From contig NZ_JAPPUX010000005.1 of the NCBI RefSeq assembly GCF_026712185.1, positions 80,365-144,364 of the forward strand: DNA of 64,000 nt. Reading direction: 5' to 3'. Of this stretch, positions 24,463 through 32,792 are shown in pieces. The notes beneath the pieces are model-generated. The model worked only from the letters and a program-made list of their open reading frames with translations. It made no database searches and was not told where the DNA came from. The position numbers and the translations under genes were made by a program. This stretch comes from Nocardioides pini. GTDB taxonomy: Bacteria > Actinomycetota > Actinomycetes > Propionibacteriales > Nocardioidaceae. Position 1 is the first letter of the stretch; each line of letters starts with the position of its first letter.

Positions 24463-25625
24463 CGCTCCACGCTCCTCTCCCGGCTCGTGCGCCACCCCGG
24501 GTCGACGATCATCCTGATCGCCAGGTCCAGCACCTGCCGGCCGTCCACCCCGGCAGGCCCGGACGGGCCGGGACGGTCCGCCGCGGCGCGCGGCGCGAGG
24601 TCGGCGAGGTCGCCGACGACAGGGTAGCCAGCGCGCGTCAGCCGGCGCGTCATGCGTGCCGCGGACGACGCGACCCACGCGTGCTCCGCCGCGGGTACGA
24701 CGACGGGCGCGACGCCGCTGTCGGGCATCCGCCGCTGCAGCGTCCGCATCAGCGCGGGCCGCTCGGCGACGGGCACCCGGATGCCGACGACGGCCGAGAT
24801 GCGGCGGGCCAGCTCGGCCTGGTCGGCGCCGGGCACCCGCACCTCGGGCAGCCGGCGCACGCCGAGGTGCGCCGGGAGCTGGTCGAGGTCGGTGACGACC
24901 CGGACCAGGGGCCGGCGCCCTCCCCAGCGGCGTACGGAGTCGTCGAGGTCCACCCGGGCCGGCAGCTGGTCGCGCTCGCGCCAGAAGCGCAGCCAGTCGC
25001 CCCACGGGCGGCTCCCGTGCTCGAAGCAGCGCTGCGTCCAGGTGTGGGCGAGCAGGTCGTCGAGGGGGCCGCCGACCGCCACGACGAACGCACGCGGTCC
25101 GCCCTCGGGCCGGCCGCGACCGAGCAGGTGCTCACGGGCGGAGGCGACGACCAGCGGGTCTCCCACCAGCCGGAAGCGGCGGCGCCACGGCCTCGGCACA
25201 CCGCGCCGCACCGGGTCGGCGCCGAGGGCGACGAGGTCGTCGGCGAGAAGCGTGCTGGCCACCCGCAGCAGCTCGTGGGCGCTGACGGTCGCCGGGTCGA
25301 CCGGCTGGGCACCGAAGCCCGTCGGCGCCGCACCGACCAGGGGCAGGTCGGCCTTGCCGCGCCCGGCCGCGGGGGCGGCCAGCACCCGGTCGGCGAGTCG
25401 AGAGCGCTCGCGGTCGTGGTCGCCACCGGGCCGTGCACTCGACTCCCGGGCCAGGTTGATCCGGCGCAGGAGCTCGAGCTGCTGGGCGCCTGGCAGGGCG
25501 CGGCGGGTCGTCGCGTCGGTGTCATCGGGGCCGGTCCACGCCAGCCACGGCGTCGTACCGCCGGCGCGCAGGTGGGCGACCCACCCGTGCACGGACCCCG
25601 CCGGTCGGGTCGCGCTGGCGGTCAC
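24459..25625 (-). CDS. Sulfotransferase-like pseudoenzyme (middle gene of trio)
   Basis: A 388-residue protein with no obvious catalytic site. The N-terminus lacks the PKTGT loop; it begins with VHGWVAHLRAGGTTPWLAW and has a conserved-looking LPGAQQLELLRRIN. From about residue 130 it aligns by eye to the flanking sulfotransferases: PLVVASAREHLLG to NVVISHEILAG, RAFVVAVGGPLDDLLAHTW to HVVYSARDLGRQLPAAW, GADQAELARRISAVVGI to GADRGELWRRFSRTFGL, and YPVVGDLADL to YDVVGSLDDL. At the 3'-phosphate site SVRD is replaced by VGGP. It should therefore not bind PAPS normally, and may assist its neighbours (inference). It overlaps both neighbours by 4 nt and carries a copy of the 47-bp repeat inside. Confidence 0.7.
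   Translation of the reverse strand: MTASATRPAGSVHGWVAHLRAGGTTPWLAWTGPDDTDATTRRALPGAQQLELLRRINLARESSARPGGDHDRERSRLADRVLAAPAAGRGKADLPLVGAAPTGFGAQPVDPATVSAHELLRVASTLLADDLVALGADPVRRGVPRPWRRRFRLVGDPLVVASAREHLLGRGRPEGGPRAFVVAVGGPLDDLLAHTWTQRCFEHGSRPWGDWLRFWRERDQLPARVDLDDSVRRWGGRRPLVRVVTDLDQLPAHLGVRRLPEVRVPGADQAELARRISAVVGIRVPVAERPALMRTLQRRMPDSGVAPVVVPAAEHAWVASSAARMTRRLTRAGYPVVGDLADLAPRAAADRPGPSGPAGVDGRQVLDLAIRMIVDPGWRTSRERSVER
25397..25443 (-). repeat. 47-bp dispersed palindromic repeat, copy B (inside a gene)
   Basis: On the minus strand this 47-bp sequence starts GTCGAGTGC and ends GCTCTCGAC. It matches copy A at 39 and copy C at 37 of 47 positions. It lies inside the sulfotransferase-like gene and is translated there as part of ESSARPGGDHDRERSRLADR, with the GTCGAGTGC arm read in a different frame from that used in alkB. 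Confidence 0.85.
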
Positions 25626-26707
25626 CGGTCCCGCAACCGGCGCGCGGCGTCGCGGAGCCGGCCGCCGACCGTGTCGGCGGTGGCGCGGTTCGCGGCCTCC
25701 TGCGTCATCACGGTCAGGGCGTCGAGGGCGGCACCGAGCTCGAGCTTGGCGCGGACCTGGTCCGGGTCCTTCCACTTCTCGCCCTCGGCGGGACGGCGTG
25801 GTCGCAGGTCCTCCACGTCGCCGACCACGTCGACGCCGCTGCCCTTGATCCACTCGATCCAGGCGTCGGCCTGCTGCTCCGCGAAGTCGTAGCGGTCGGG
25901 CGGCAGCCGGACCGGGATCGCCTCGCGGGACACCAGCACCTGCTGGGCGAGCAGCTCGCGGATGAGGGCGTCGTAGGCCGGGTCGCGCCACACGCCGAGC
26001 TCGAGGCGACGGTTGAGCTTGCGCAGCAGGGAGGTCTCGGCGATGCCGAGCGAGCGGTTGTCGCGCTCGGAGTCGAGCGGCGCCCACGCGGGGTCGATGC
26101 CGAACGCCCGGCAGAACCGCAGCCACAGCTCGTCGCCGTTGGGACCGCGGTCGTGCGGGACGGTGACGACGTGGACCCGCTCCGGGGGCAGCTTGGCGCC
26201 CCAGCGCGCCAGCACGGTCGGGAGGTCCATCGCGTTGAAGAACCAGGTCTGGCCGCGCTCGACCTTGGTGAGGAAGCGCTTGAAGGGCCACTTGCGCCCC
26301 TGCTTGATCGACTCCTGCCAGGCCGCGGGCAGCTGGCGGCCGAGGTCACGCGCGGAGTAGACGACGTGCACCTCGTGGCCGGCGAGGTCGTTCAACGCCT
26401 TGGCGACCTTGTCGGGCTTGGCGCCGGCGAGGATCTCGTGGCTGATCACGACGTTGCCGTCGGCGCGCTGCACCTTGCGCATCATCGCCGCCCACGCGCC
26501 CTCGGCGTGCCCGGGCGCCCCGCCCCAGTCCTGGTCGAGCAGGTCGAGCGCGGCCCGGAAGTGGAACATGTCGGACCGGCCCCCGCGCGGTCCGGGGATC
26601 GTCACGCCGTGGCGTGCGAGCGAGGCGGTGTTGAGCAGCAGCCGGTCCTGCAGGTAGGTCGTGCCGGTCTTGGGGGCGCCGATGTGGAGGTGGACGACGC
26701 GGCTCAT
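25622..26707 (-). CDS. PAPS-dependent sulfotransferase family protein
   Basis: A 361-residue protein, first of the trio. It has a full 5'-phosphosulfate loop IGAPKTGTTYLQ (Lys13) and 3'-phosphate site VVYSARDLGRQL (Ser118, Arg120), with ISHEIL containing a candidate catalytic His. It is a paralog of the 23269-24462 product, sharing P-x-RVH-x-VT-x-P, SLG-x-x-ET-SLLR and VVGD. It should transfer sulfate from PAPS to a hydroxyl or amine. The ATG at 26707 is well placed, and the stop overlaps the next start by 4 nt. No sulfate activation genes (cysDN, cysC) are in the window. Confidence 0.86.
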   Translation of the reverse strand: MSRVVHLHIGAPKTGTTYLQDRLLLNTASLARHGVTIPGPRGGRSDMFHFRAALDLLDQDWGGAPGHAEGAWAAMMRKVQRADGNVVISHEILAGAKPDKVAKALNDLAGHEVHVVYSARDLGRQLPAAWQESIKQGRKWPFKRFLTKVERGQTWFFNAMDLPTVLARWGAKLPPERVHVVTVPHDRGPNGDELWLRFCRAFGIDPAWAPLDSERDNRSLGIAETSLLRKLNRRLELGVWRDPAYDALIRELLAQQVLVSREAIPVRLPPDRYDFAEQQADAWIEWIKGSGVDVVGDVEDLRPRRPAEGEKWKDPDQVRAKLELGAALDALTVMTQEAANRATADTVGGRLRDAARRLRDR

Positions 26708-26786
26708 GGCGCTGATTGTGCCCGAGCCGGGTGGTCCACCGGGAAATGGCTGCCTCGCGACCCGCCGCAGGTCCGCATCCCGTGGA

Positions 26787-27719
26787 CTACCCGGGGGTCC
26801 CGAGGGCGCGCACGACGGCGCTGGGGCTCGGCCGCCCGAGCTGGGCGGCCATCCACGTGCTGGTGGACACGACCGCGTCGAGGTCGACCCCGTGCTCGAT
26901 CCCGAGGCCGGTCAGCATCCACACCAGGTCCTCCGTGGCGAGGTTGCCGGTGGCCGACTTCGCGTAGGGGCAGCCGCCGAGGCCGCCCGCGCTCGCGTCG
27001 AAGGTGGTGATGCCCGCCTGCAGGGCGGAGAAGGTGTTGGCGAGCGCCTGGCCGTAGGTGTCGTGGAAGTGCATGGCGAGCCGGTCGGTGCCGACGCCCG
27101 CGTCGGCGAACGCCGCGACCAGCGCCGTGACGTGGCCGGCGGTCGCGACGCCGATGGTGTCGCCGAGGCTGAGCTGGCTCGCGCCGAGGTCGAGCAGCCG
27201 GGTGCCGGCCGCGACGACCTGCTCGACCGGGACCGCACCCTCCCAAGGATCGCCGAAGCACATCGAGACGTAGGCCCGCACGTCGAGGCCCGCCTCGCGC
27301 GCCCGGGCCACGGTCGGCTCGAACATGGCGAACTGCTCGTCGAAGGTGCGGTTGAGGTTCTTGGTCGCGAAGGTCTCCGTCGCGCTGCCGAAGATGGCCA
27401 CGTGCCGCAGGCCGAGCTCGAGGGCCCGGTCGAGCCCGCGCTCGTTCGGCACGAGCACCGGGAGGTCGCGCCCCTCGTCGCCCAGCTCGGTCATCAGCTC
27501 GGCGGCGTCGGCGAGCTGCGGCACCCAGCGCGGGTGCACGAAGCTGGTCGCCTCCACGATCGGCAGGCCGGCCGCCACGAGGCGTCGTACGAACTCGGCC
27601 TTGACCGCCACCGGGACGATCGCCTGCTCGTTCTGCAGGCCGTCGCGGGGACCGACCTCGTAGATCGTCACGCGCTCGGGCATCCCCTCGGCGCGGACGG
27701 TCATCGGCAGGGCGCTCAC
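26787..27719 (-). CDS. mvaB: Hydroxymethylglutaryl-CoA lyase
   Basis: A 310-residue DRE-TIM metallolyase cleaving HMG-CoA to acetyl-CoA and acetoacetate, the last step of leucine breakdown. Key motifs: EVGPRDGLQNE with the catalytic Arg-Asp, EATSFVHPRWVPQ, FHDTYGQALAN with metal-binding His, and GLGGCPYAKSATGNLATEDL containing the catalytic Cys. It is the third gene of the operon, its start overlapping the stop of the carboxylase alpha gene by 4 nt. No acyl-CoA dehydrogenase or enoyl hydratase of the pathway is inside the window, so those steps are elsewhere. Confidence 0.94.
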   Translation of the reverse strand: MSALPMTVRAEGMPERVTIYEVGPRDGLQNEQAIVPVAVKAEFVRRLVAAGLPIVEATSFVHPRWVPQLADAAELMTELGDEGRDLPVLVPNERGLDRALELGLRHVAIFGSATETFATKNLNRTFDEQFAMFEPTVARAREAGLDVRAYVSMCFGDPWEGAVPVEQVVAAGTRLLDLGASQLSLGDTIGVATAGHVTALVAAFADAGVGTDRLAMHFHDTYGQALANTFSALQAGITTFDASAGGLGGCPYAKSATGNLATEDLVWMLTGLGIEHGVDLDAVVSTSTWMAAQLGRPSPSAVVRALGTPG

Positions 27720-29560
27720 GACGACCCCTCCGCCGGCTCCACGGTGAACAGCAGGGCGCCGAGCTTGACGAGGTCGCCGGTGGCGGCGCCGACGGTGGTG
27801 ACCGTGCCGGCGAAGGGCGCCTTGAGCGCGAGCTCCATCTTCATCGCCTCCATCACCCCCAGCGTCTCACCCTCGCCCACCGCCTGGCCCTCGGCGACGT
27901 TGACCGCCAGGACCGTGCCGGGCATCGGCGCGAGGAGGGTGCCGTCGCCGGCGGCGACGGCGTGGTCGCCGAACGGGTCGTGGCGGTCGAAGACGAACCG
28001 CTGGCCGCGGTCGATCACCTCCACGGCACTCGAGGTGACGCGGACGAACGCGGCCGGCGCGGACGACGCGGGTCGTACGTCGACCAGCTCGGTCCCGACG
28101 ACGACCCGCACCGGCGCGGGCTCGCCGCCCAGCCGCCAGCCGTCGGACCGCCACGGCCCGGACCCGGCGGGCGGGGCGAGCGCGGCCGCGGCCAGCTGCA
28201 CGGCCACGTCGTCGTCGGGCGCCTGGACCTCGTTGCGGTCGAGCCAGGCGGTGTCAATCGTGGCGTCACGGAACTCGTCGGACTCGGCCAGCACGCGCAG
28301 GAACCCGGCGTTGGTGGTCAGGCCGGCGATCTCCGTGCGGTGGAGCGCGCGGACCAGTCGACGCCGCGCCTCCTCACGATCGGCGCCGACGGCGATCACC
28401 TTGCCGAGCATCGGGTCGTAGGAGGTCGAGACCTCCTGACCGGACCCGAGGGCGTGGTCGACCCGCACGCCCTCACCGCGCGGCCACGCCACATGGGTGG
28501 CGACGCCGGCCTGCGGGAGGAAGCCGTTGAAGGAGTCCTCGGCGTAGACCCGCGCCTCGATCGCGTGGCCCTCGAGGGTGATGTCGTCCTGCGCGATGCC
28601 GAGCGGCTCGCCGGTGGCGACGAGGAGCTGGAGCTCGACGAGGTCCACGCGCTCGCTCCCCCGTCCGGTCCGCAGGCGGACGACCTCCTCGGTGACCGGG
28701 TGCTCCACCTGGAGGCGGGTGTTCATCTCGAGGAAGTAGAACTCGCCGCTGGCGTTGTCGAGGAGGAACTCGACCGTGCCGGCGCCGGTGTAGCCGCACT
28801 GCCGGGCCAGCGCCACGGCCGAGCCGGTGATCGCGGCGCGCTGCTCCTCGCTGATCGTGGGGGCCGGGGCCTCCTCCAGCACCTTCTGGTGCCGGCGCTG
28901 GGTGGAGCAGTCGCGCTCGAAGAAGTGCAGCACGGTGCCGTGGGTGTCACCCATGACCTGCACCTCGATGTGGCGGCCGGACTCGACGTACTTCTCCACC
29001 AGGATCGTGTCGTCGCCGAACGACGAGCGCGCCTCACGCTGCGCGGCGGCGTACGCCTCGTCGTAGTCGCCCGCACTGCGCACGACGCGCATGCCCTTGC
29101 CGCCACCACCGGCGGCGGCCTTGACGAGCACCGGGTAGGAGAAGCCCGCCGGGTCGGCTGCGTCCGGACCGTCGAGGGCGTACGACGGCACGACCGGCAC
29201 CCCGGCCGCCACCGCGACGTCGCGGGCGGCGTCCTTGCGGCCCATCGCGTCCATCACGTCGGCCGACGGGCCGACCAGCGTGATCCCGGCCTCGGCCAGC
29301 GCCCGCGCGAACGGCGCCCGCTCGGACAGGAACCCGTAGCCGGGGTGCACGTAGCCGGCCCCCGACTCCCGCGCGGCCGCGACGACGGCGTCGATGTCGA
29401 GGTAGGACTCCACGCGCACCACCCGGTCCGCCTCGCGCGTGTGCGGCGCCCCGGCGTCGAGGTCGGTGTGGATCGCGACCGTCTCCCACCCCAGGCGGCG
29501 CGCGGTGCGCATGACCCGCAGGGCGATCTCGCCGCGGTTGGCGATCAAGAGGGTGTTCAC
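27716..29560 (-). CDS. Acyl-CoA carboxylase alpha subunit (methylcrotonyl-CoA type)
   Basis: A 614-residue fusion of biotin carboxylase and biotin carrier. The N-terminal NTLLIANRGEIALRVMR and the ATP-grasp glycine loop KAAAGGGGKGMRVV belong to the carboxylase, with FLEMNTRLQVEHPVTEEV at the active site. A short BT-like linker follows and then the carrier domain, with the biotinylated Lys in GVMEAMKMELALKAPFAG. Together with the beta subunit just upstream and HMG-CoA lyase just downstream, the substrate is most likely 3-methylcrotonyl-CoA (leucine catabolism). Acetyl- or propionyl-CoA cannot be excluded from sequence alone. Confidence 0.9.
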   Translation of the reverse strand: MNTLLIANRGEIALRVMRTARRLGWETVAIHTDLDAGAPHTREADRVVRVESYLDIDAVVAAARESGAGYVHPGYGFLSERAPFARALAEAGITLVGPSADVMDAMGRKDAARDVAVAAGVPVVPSYALDGPDAADPAGFSYPVLVKAAAGGGGKGMRVVRSAGDYDEAYAAAQREARSSFGDDTILVEKYVESGRHIEVQVMGDTHGTVLHFFERDCSTQRRHQKVLEEAPAPTISEEQRAAITGSAVALARQCGYTGAGTVEFLLDNASGEFYFLEMNTRLQVEHPVTEEVVRLRTGRGSERVDLVELQLLVATGEPLGIAQDDITLEGHAIEARVYAEDSFNGFLPQAGVATHVAWPRGEGVRVDHALGSGQEVSTSYDPMLGKVIAVGADREEARRRLVRALHRTEIAGLTTNAGFLRVLAESDEFRDATIDTAWLDRNEVQAPDDDVAVQLAAAALAPPAGSGPWRSDGWRLGGEPAPVRVVVGTELVDVRPASSAPAAFVRVTSSAVEVIDRGQRFVFDRHDPFGDHAVAAGDGTLLAPMPGTVLAVNVAEGQAVGEGETLGVMEAMKMELALKAPFAGTVTTVGAATGDLVKLGALLFTVEPAEGSS

Positions 29561-29564
29561 GTCG

Positions 29565-31148
29565 TCACATCCTGAAGATGCCGTAGGACGGCTCGGGGAT
29601 CGGGGTGTACGACGTCGCCGCCAGCGCCATGCCCAGCACCCGGCGGGTGTCGGCGGGGTCGATGACGCCGTCGTCCCACAGCCGGGCGCTGGCGTAGTAG
29701 GGCGAGCCCTGGGTCTCGTACTGCTCGCGGATCGGGGCCTTGAACGCCTCGACCTGCTCGTCGGTCTCGAGGTCGGTGCGGACGGTGGCGAGCACCGACG
29801 CCGCCTGCTCGCCGCCCATCACCGAGATCCGCGCGTTGGGCCACATCCACAGGAACCGCGGGTCGTACGCCCGCCCGCACATGCCGTAGTTGCCGGCGCC
29901 GAAGGAGCCACCGATGACAACGGTGAACTTCGGCACCACCGAGCAGGCGACGGCGGTGACCAGCTTCGCGCCGTCGCGGGCGATGCCCTTGTTCTCGTAC
30001 TCCCGCCCGACCATGAAGCCGGTGATGTTCTGCAGGAACACCAGCGGGATGCCGCGCTGGTTGCACAGCTCGATGAAGTGCGCGCCCTTGAGCGCCGACT
30101 CGCTGAAGAGGATCCCGTTGTTCGCGACGATCCCGACCTCGTAGCCGTCGATCCGCGCGAACCCGCACACCAGCGTGTCGCCGTAGAGCTTCTTGAACTC
30201 GTGGAAGCGGCTGCCGTCGACCACCCGCCGGATGACCTCGCGCACGTCGTAGGGCGTGCGGGTGTCGGTCGGCACGACGTCGTAGAGCGACTCCGCGGGC
30301 TCGTGGGGCTCCTCGACGTCCGCACGGGGCGTACGGGCCGGGGTGGCGGCGGGCAGCGTGTCGACGATCGAGCGGACGATCGCCAGCGCGTGGGCGTCGT
30401 CCTCGGCGAGGTGGTCCACCACCCCCGAGGTGCGCGCGTGCACGTCACCACCGCCGAGGTCCTCGGCGGAGACGACCTCACCCGTGGCGGCCTTCACCAG
30501 CGGCGGGCCGCCGAGGAAGATCGTGCCCTGGTTGCGCACGATGACCGTCTCGTCGGACATCGCCGGCACGTACGCCCCGCCCGCCGTGCACGAGCCCATG
30601 ACGCTCGCGATCTGCGGGATGCCGGCGGCGGACAGGTTCGCCTGGTTGAAGAAGATCCGGCCGAAGTGCTCGCGGTCGGGGAACACCTCGTCCTGCATCG
30701 GCAGGAACGCGCCGCCCGAGTCCACGAGGTAGATGCACGGCAGGTGGTTCTCCGCGGCGATCGTCTGCGCCCGCAGGTGCTTCTTCACCGTCATCGGGTA
30801 GTAGGTGCCGCCCTTGACCGTGGCGTCGTTGGCCACCACCACGCACTCGCGGCCCGAGACGCGTCCGATCCCGGCCACGACGCCGGCGGACGGGACCGCG
30901 TGGTCGTCCCCGTCCTTGCCGCCGTACATGCCGTAGGCCGCCAGCGGCGCCAGCTCGAGGAACGGGCTCCCCGGGTCGAGCAGCCGGTCCACCCGGTCAC
31001 GCACCAGGAGCTTGCCGCGGTCGGTGTGCTTCTTCCGCGCGGCCGCGGACCCGCCCTGCCGGACCCGGTCCAACCGGGAGCGGAGGTCGTCGACGAGCTC
31101 GCGCATGGTGGGGGTCGCCCCTGCCGGCGGGGTCTGGTGCTCGGACAC
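29565..31148 (-). CDS. Acyl-CoA carboxylase beta subunit (methylcrotonyl-CoA type)
   Basis: A 527-residue carboxyltransferase. The crotonase-like halves are recognisable: [18 protein letters not shown], then [22 protein letters not shown], a block I associate with methylcrotonyl-CoA carboxylase beta chains, and later [19 protein letters not shown]. It carboxylates the acyl-CoA with carboxybiotin from the alpha subunit encoded 4 nt downstream. The start is a GTG at 31148 ([10 protein letters not shown]). A TAACCT box 6 nt before it lies within an operator for the divergent TetR protein, so this is the first gene of a repressed, probably leaderless operon. Confidence 0.9.
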   Translation of the reverse strand: MSEHQTPPAGATPTMRELVDDLRSRLDRVRQGGSAAARKKHTDRGKLLVRDRVDRLLDPGSPFLELAPLAAYGMYGGKDGDDHAVPSAGVVAGIGRVSGRECVVVANDATVKGGTYYPMTVKKHLRAQTIAAENHLPCIYLVDSGGAFLPMQDEVFPDREHFGRIFFNQANLSAAGIPQIASVMGSCTAGGAYVPAMSDETVIVRNQGTIFLGGPPLVKAATGEVVSAEDLGGGDVHARTSGVVDHLAEDDAHALAIVRSIVDTLPAATPARTPRADVEEPHEPAESLYDVVPTDTRTPYDVREVIRRVVDGSRFHEFKKLYGDTLVCGFARIDGYEVGIVANNGILFSESALKGAHFIELCNQRGIPLVFLQNITGFMVGREYENKGIARDGAKLVTAVACSVVPKFTVVIGGSFGAGNYGMCGRAYDPRFLWMWPNARISVMGGEQAASVLATVRTDLETDEQVEAFKAPIREQYETQGSPYYASARLWDDGVIDPADTRRVLGMALAATSYTPIPEPSYGIFRM

Positions 31149-31154
31149 GCGGTC

Positions 31155-31173
31155 AGGTTAGCGATCATTAACC
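31155..31173 (-). promoter_or_regulatory. Operator and -10 of the leucine-catabolism operon
   Basis: The 18-bp near-palindrome GGTTAGCGATCATTAACC (31156-31173) contains, on the minus strand, TAACCT (31155-31160), placed 6 nt before the GTG of the carboxylase beta gene. It has the same layout as the site at 31477-31494 upstream of the tetR gene. Confidence 0.72.
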
Positions 31174-31181
31174 TGCGGTGT

Positions 31182-31239
31182 CCATCGACCGTGGAGGTCC
31201 GCGGTCGCCTACACCATCGACCGATGAATCCGCGGTCGC
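31182..31239. repeat. Imperfect direct repeat with internal inverted repeats
   Basis: Two copies, 31182-31208 and 31214-31239, share CCATCGACCG at the start and TCCGCGGTCGC at the end, 32 bp apart. Each contains CGACCG and CGGTCG 9-10 nt apart, so each could be bound as a palindrome. It lies in the 354-bp tetR/carboxylase intergenic region, which otherwise holds the two operators and the hairpin at 31349. Confidence 0.6.
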
Positions 31240-31348
31240 GACAGGCCCGGACCAACTATTCTTTACCCAATCGGGGGATCAACCCCTCACACCCCTAGGG
31301 ATGTAGCGCCTACGATCTACGATGCAGGACAGGTGCACAGACGGGGGT

Positions 31349-31379
31349 CAGTGGGCCGCTGCAGGGGTGCGGCCCACTG
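31349..31379. terminator. 11-bp perfect hairpin in the tetR upstream region
   Basis: CAGTGGGCCGC pairs with GCGGCCCACTG around a 9-nt loop. It lies about 120 nt before the tetR start and 200 nt from the carboxylase operon start. It could end a short transcript or insulate the two promoters; no coding sequence surrounds it. Confidence 0.5.
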
Positions 31380-31476
31380 CAGCACAGGATCGTCGGGGAG
31401 GCGCGTGTGATTCCGTTGGCAGCATCGGAGGCGCCCGAGCGCCTCATGCCACTCCCCGCGCCACGGTCACCGTGGG

Positions 31477-31495
31477 GGTTAGCAAGCACTAACCT
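31477..31495 (+). promoter_or_regulatory. Operator and -10 of the tetR gene
   Basis: The 18-bp near-palindrome GGTTAGCAAGCACTAACC (31477-31494) overlaps TAACCT (31490-31495), placed 7 nt before the GTG of the tetR gene. It matches the operon-side operator in length, arms and centre, predicting autoregulation. Confidence 0.72.
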
Positions 31496-31502
31496 CGGCG
31501 AC

Positions 31503-32054
31503 GTGACCCCCCGCCGCCAGCAGATCCTCGACATCGCGGCCGACCTGTTCGCGTCGCGGGGCTTCCACGGCGTCTCGGTCGCCGAGCTCGGCGCGGCGTG
31601 CGGCGTGTCCGGCCCAGCGCTCTACAAGCACTTCCCGTCCAAGGACGCGATGCTCGCCGAGATGCTCGTGACCATCAGCGAGACGCTCCTGGCGGAAGGA
31701 CGATCGCGGGTCGCGTCCGCCGACGGCCCGCGCGAGGCGCTCGAGGCGCTGGTCGAGTGGCACATCGAGTTCGCCCTCGAGCACCGGGCGCTGATCGTGG
31801 TCCAGGACCGCGACTGGAGCAGCCTGCCTGACGAGGCCCGCGAGCGGGTGCGCGCCCTTCAGCGCGCGTACGTCGACGAGTGGGCGGCACAGATCCGCCG
31901 CCACGACCCCTCCGTGAGCCCCGAGGCCTCGCGCACCCGCGCGCACGTGCTCTTCGGGCTGCTCAACTCCACGCCGCACAGCGGCCGGCTGCCCGACCCG
32001 CAGATGCACGACGTGCTGCGCGACATGGCCCACGGCGCCCTCGGCCTCGCCTGA
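31503..32054 (+). CDS. TetR family regulator of leucine catabolism
   Basis: A 183-residue TetR-type repressor. The N-terminal DNA-binding domain is clear: RRQQILDIAADLFASRGFHG, then VSVAELGAACGVSGPALYKHF. The C-terminal domain (helical, residues about 60-180) has no recognisable ligand motif; an acyl-CoA of leucine breakdown is the natural guess. It is divergent from the carboxylase operon, and both promoters contain the same 18-bp operator over their -10. I chose the GTG at 31503, 7 nt after TAACCT; the frame stays open upstream into the intergenic region. Confidence 0.87.
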   Translation: MTPRRQQILDIAADLFASRGFHGVSVAELGAACGVSGPALYKHFPSKDAMLAEMLVTISETLLAEGRSRVASADGPREALEALVEWHIEFALEHRALIVVQDRDWSSLPDEARERVRALQRAYVDEWAAQIRRHDPSVSPEASRTRAHVLFGLLNSTPHSGRLPDPQMHDVLRDMAHGALGLA

Positions 32055-32075
32055 CGCCGCACCTTCGGCCGGCTG

Positions 32076-32792
32076 TCACCAGGCGTCGAAGGGGCTCTCC
32101 AGGCGCAGGAGCCGCGCCGCGCAGACGGCCGCGTCCTCCGCCACGACCAGGTCGTCGACGTCGTCGGCCGCACGAGGGCCCGGGGTCGCGGACGACCCGT
32201 CGTCCGGCGAGGGGTCGGTCGCCGGCCGGACCAGCCGGTGGAGGTCGCGGAGCACGCGCTCGCGGGAGAGCCCGCGCAGGTGCGTGAGCACGAACGGGTC
32301 GGCCTGGATCAGCCAGGCGAGCTGGGTCAGCACGGCCAGTGCGTGCGGACACGGGTCGAGCCAGGCCTCGCAGGTGCACGCCGAGCCCAGCTCGCCGCCG
32401 TACGGCAGGAGCTCGACGCCGGCCTCCTCCACCGCCTCGACGAGGGCGTGCGGCAGCTGTCCGGCGAGGAGCGCCGCGATGCGCCCCGACTCGGCGGCCA
32501 CGAGCTCGGTGAAGGCCGCCGCGTCGGAGTGGTCGAGCACCGGCACGGTGACCTCGACCGTGTGGGCGTCGTCGCCGTCGGACACCGCCGCCACCGCTCC
32601 GCCCTCGGCGACGGTGATCGCGCCCACGGCCCCCGAGCGGGCGAGCGTGCGGCCGGTCCGCAGCTCCTTCTCGCCGAAGGACGCCTCCTCGACCGCCCGG
32701 AGCACGGCCTTGCTCCACCACGTGCCGGACCCGCCACCCCGGCGCGGCGGGAGCCGAGGATGGGTGGTCGGCGTCGCGTCGGGAGTGCTCAT
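32076..32792 (-). CDS. SWIM zinc finger protein
   Basis: A 238-residue protein with a SWIM motif C-x-C-xn-C-x-H: SACTCEAWLDPCPHALAVL around residue 140. The N-terminus has WWSKAVLRAVEEASFGEKEL, a segment common to SWIM proteins that pair with SNF2 helicases. Its ATG overlaps the stop of the SNF2 gene by 4 nt, and such pairs are a recurring arrangement. It probably binds DNA or the helicase. The ORF stays open upstream, but that part is a shadow of the SNF2 gene. Confidence 0.85.
   Translation of the reverse strand: MSTPDATPTTHPRLPPRRGGGSGTWWSKAVLRAVEEASFGEKELRTGRTLARSGAVGAITVAEGGAVAAVSDGDDAHTVEVTVPVLDHSDAAAFTELVAAESGRIAALLAGQLPHALVEAVEEAGVELLPYGGELGSACTCEAWLDPCPHALAVLTQLAWLIQADPFVLTHLRGLSRERVLRDLHRLVRPATDPSPDDGSSATPGPRAADDVDDLVVAEDAAVCAARLLRLESPFDAW

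Noticed and set aside
24463..25005. Longer start for the 23269-24462 sulfotransferase
   Set aside because: The extension lies inside the middle gene in another frame; the PKTGT loop is at residue 12 from the GTG, as in its paralog.
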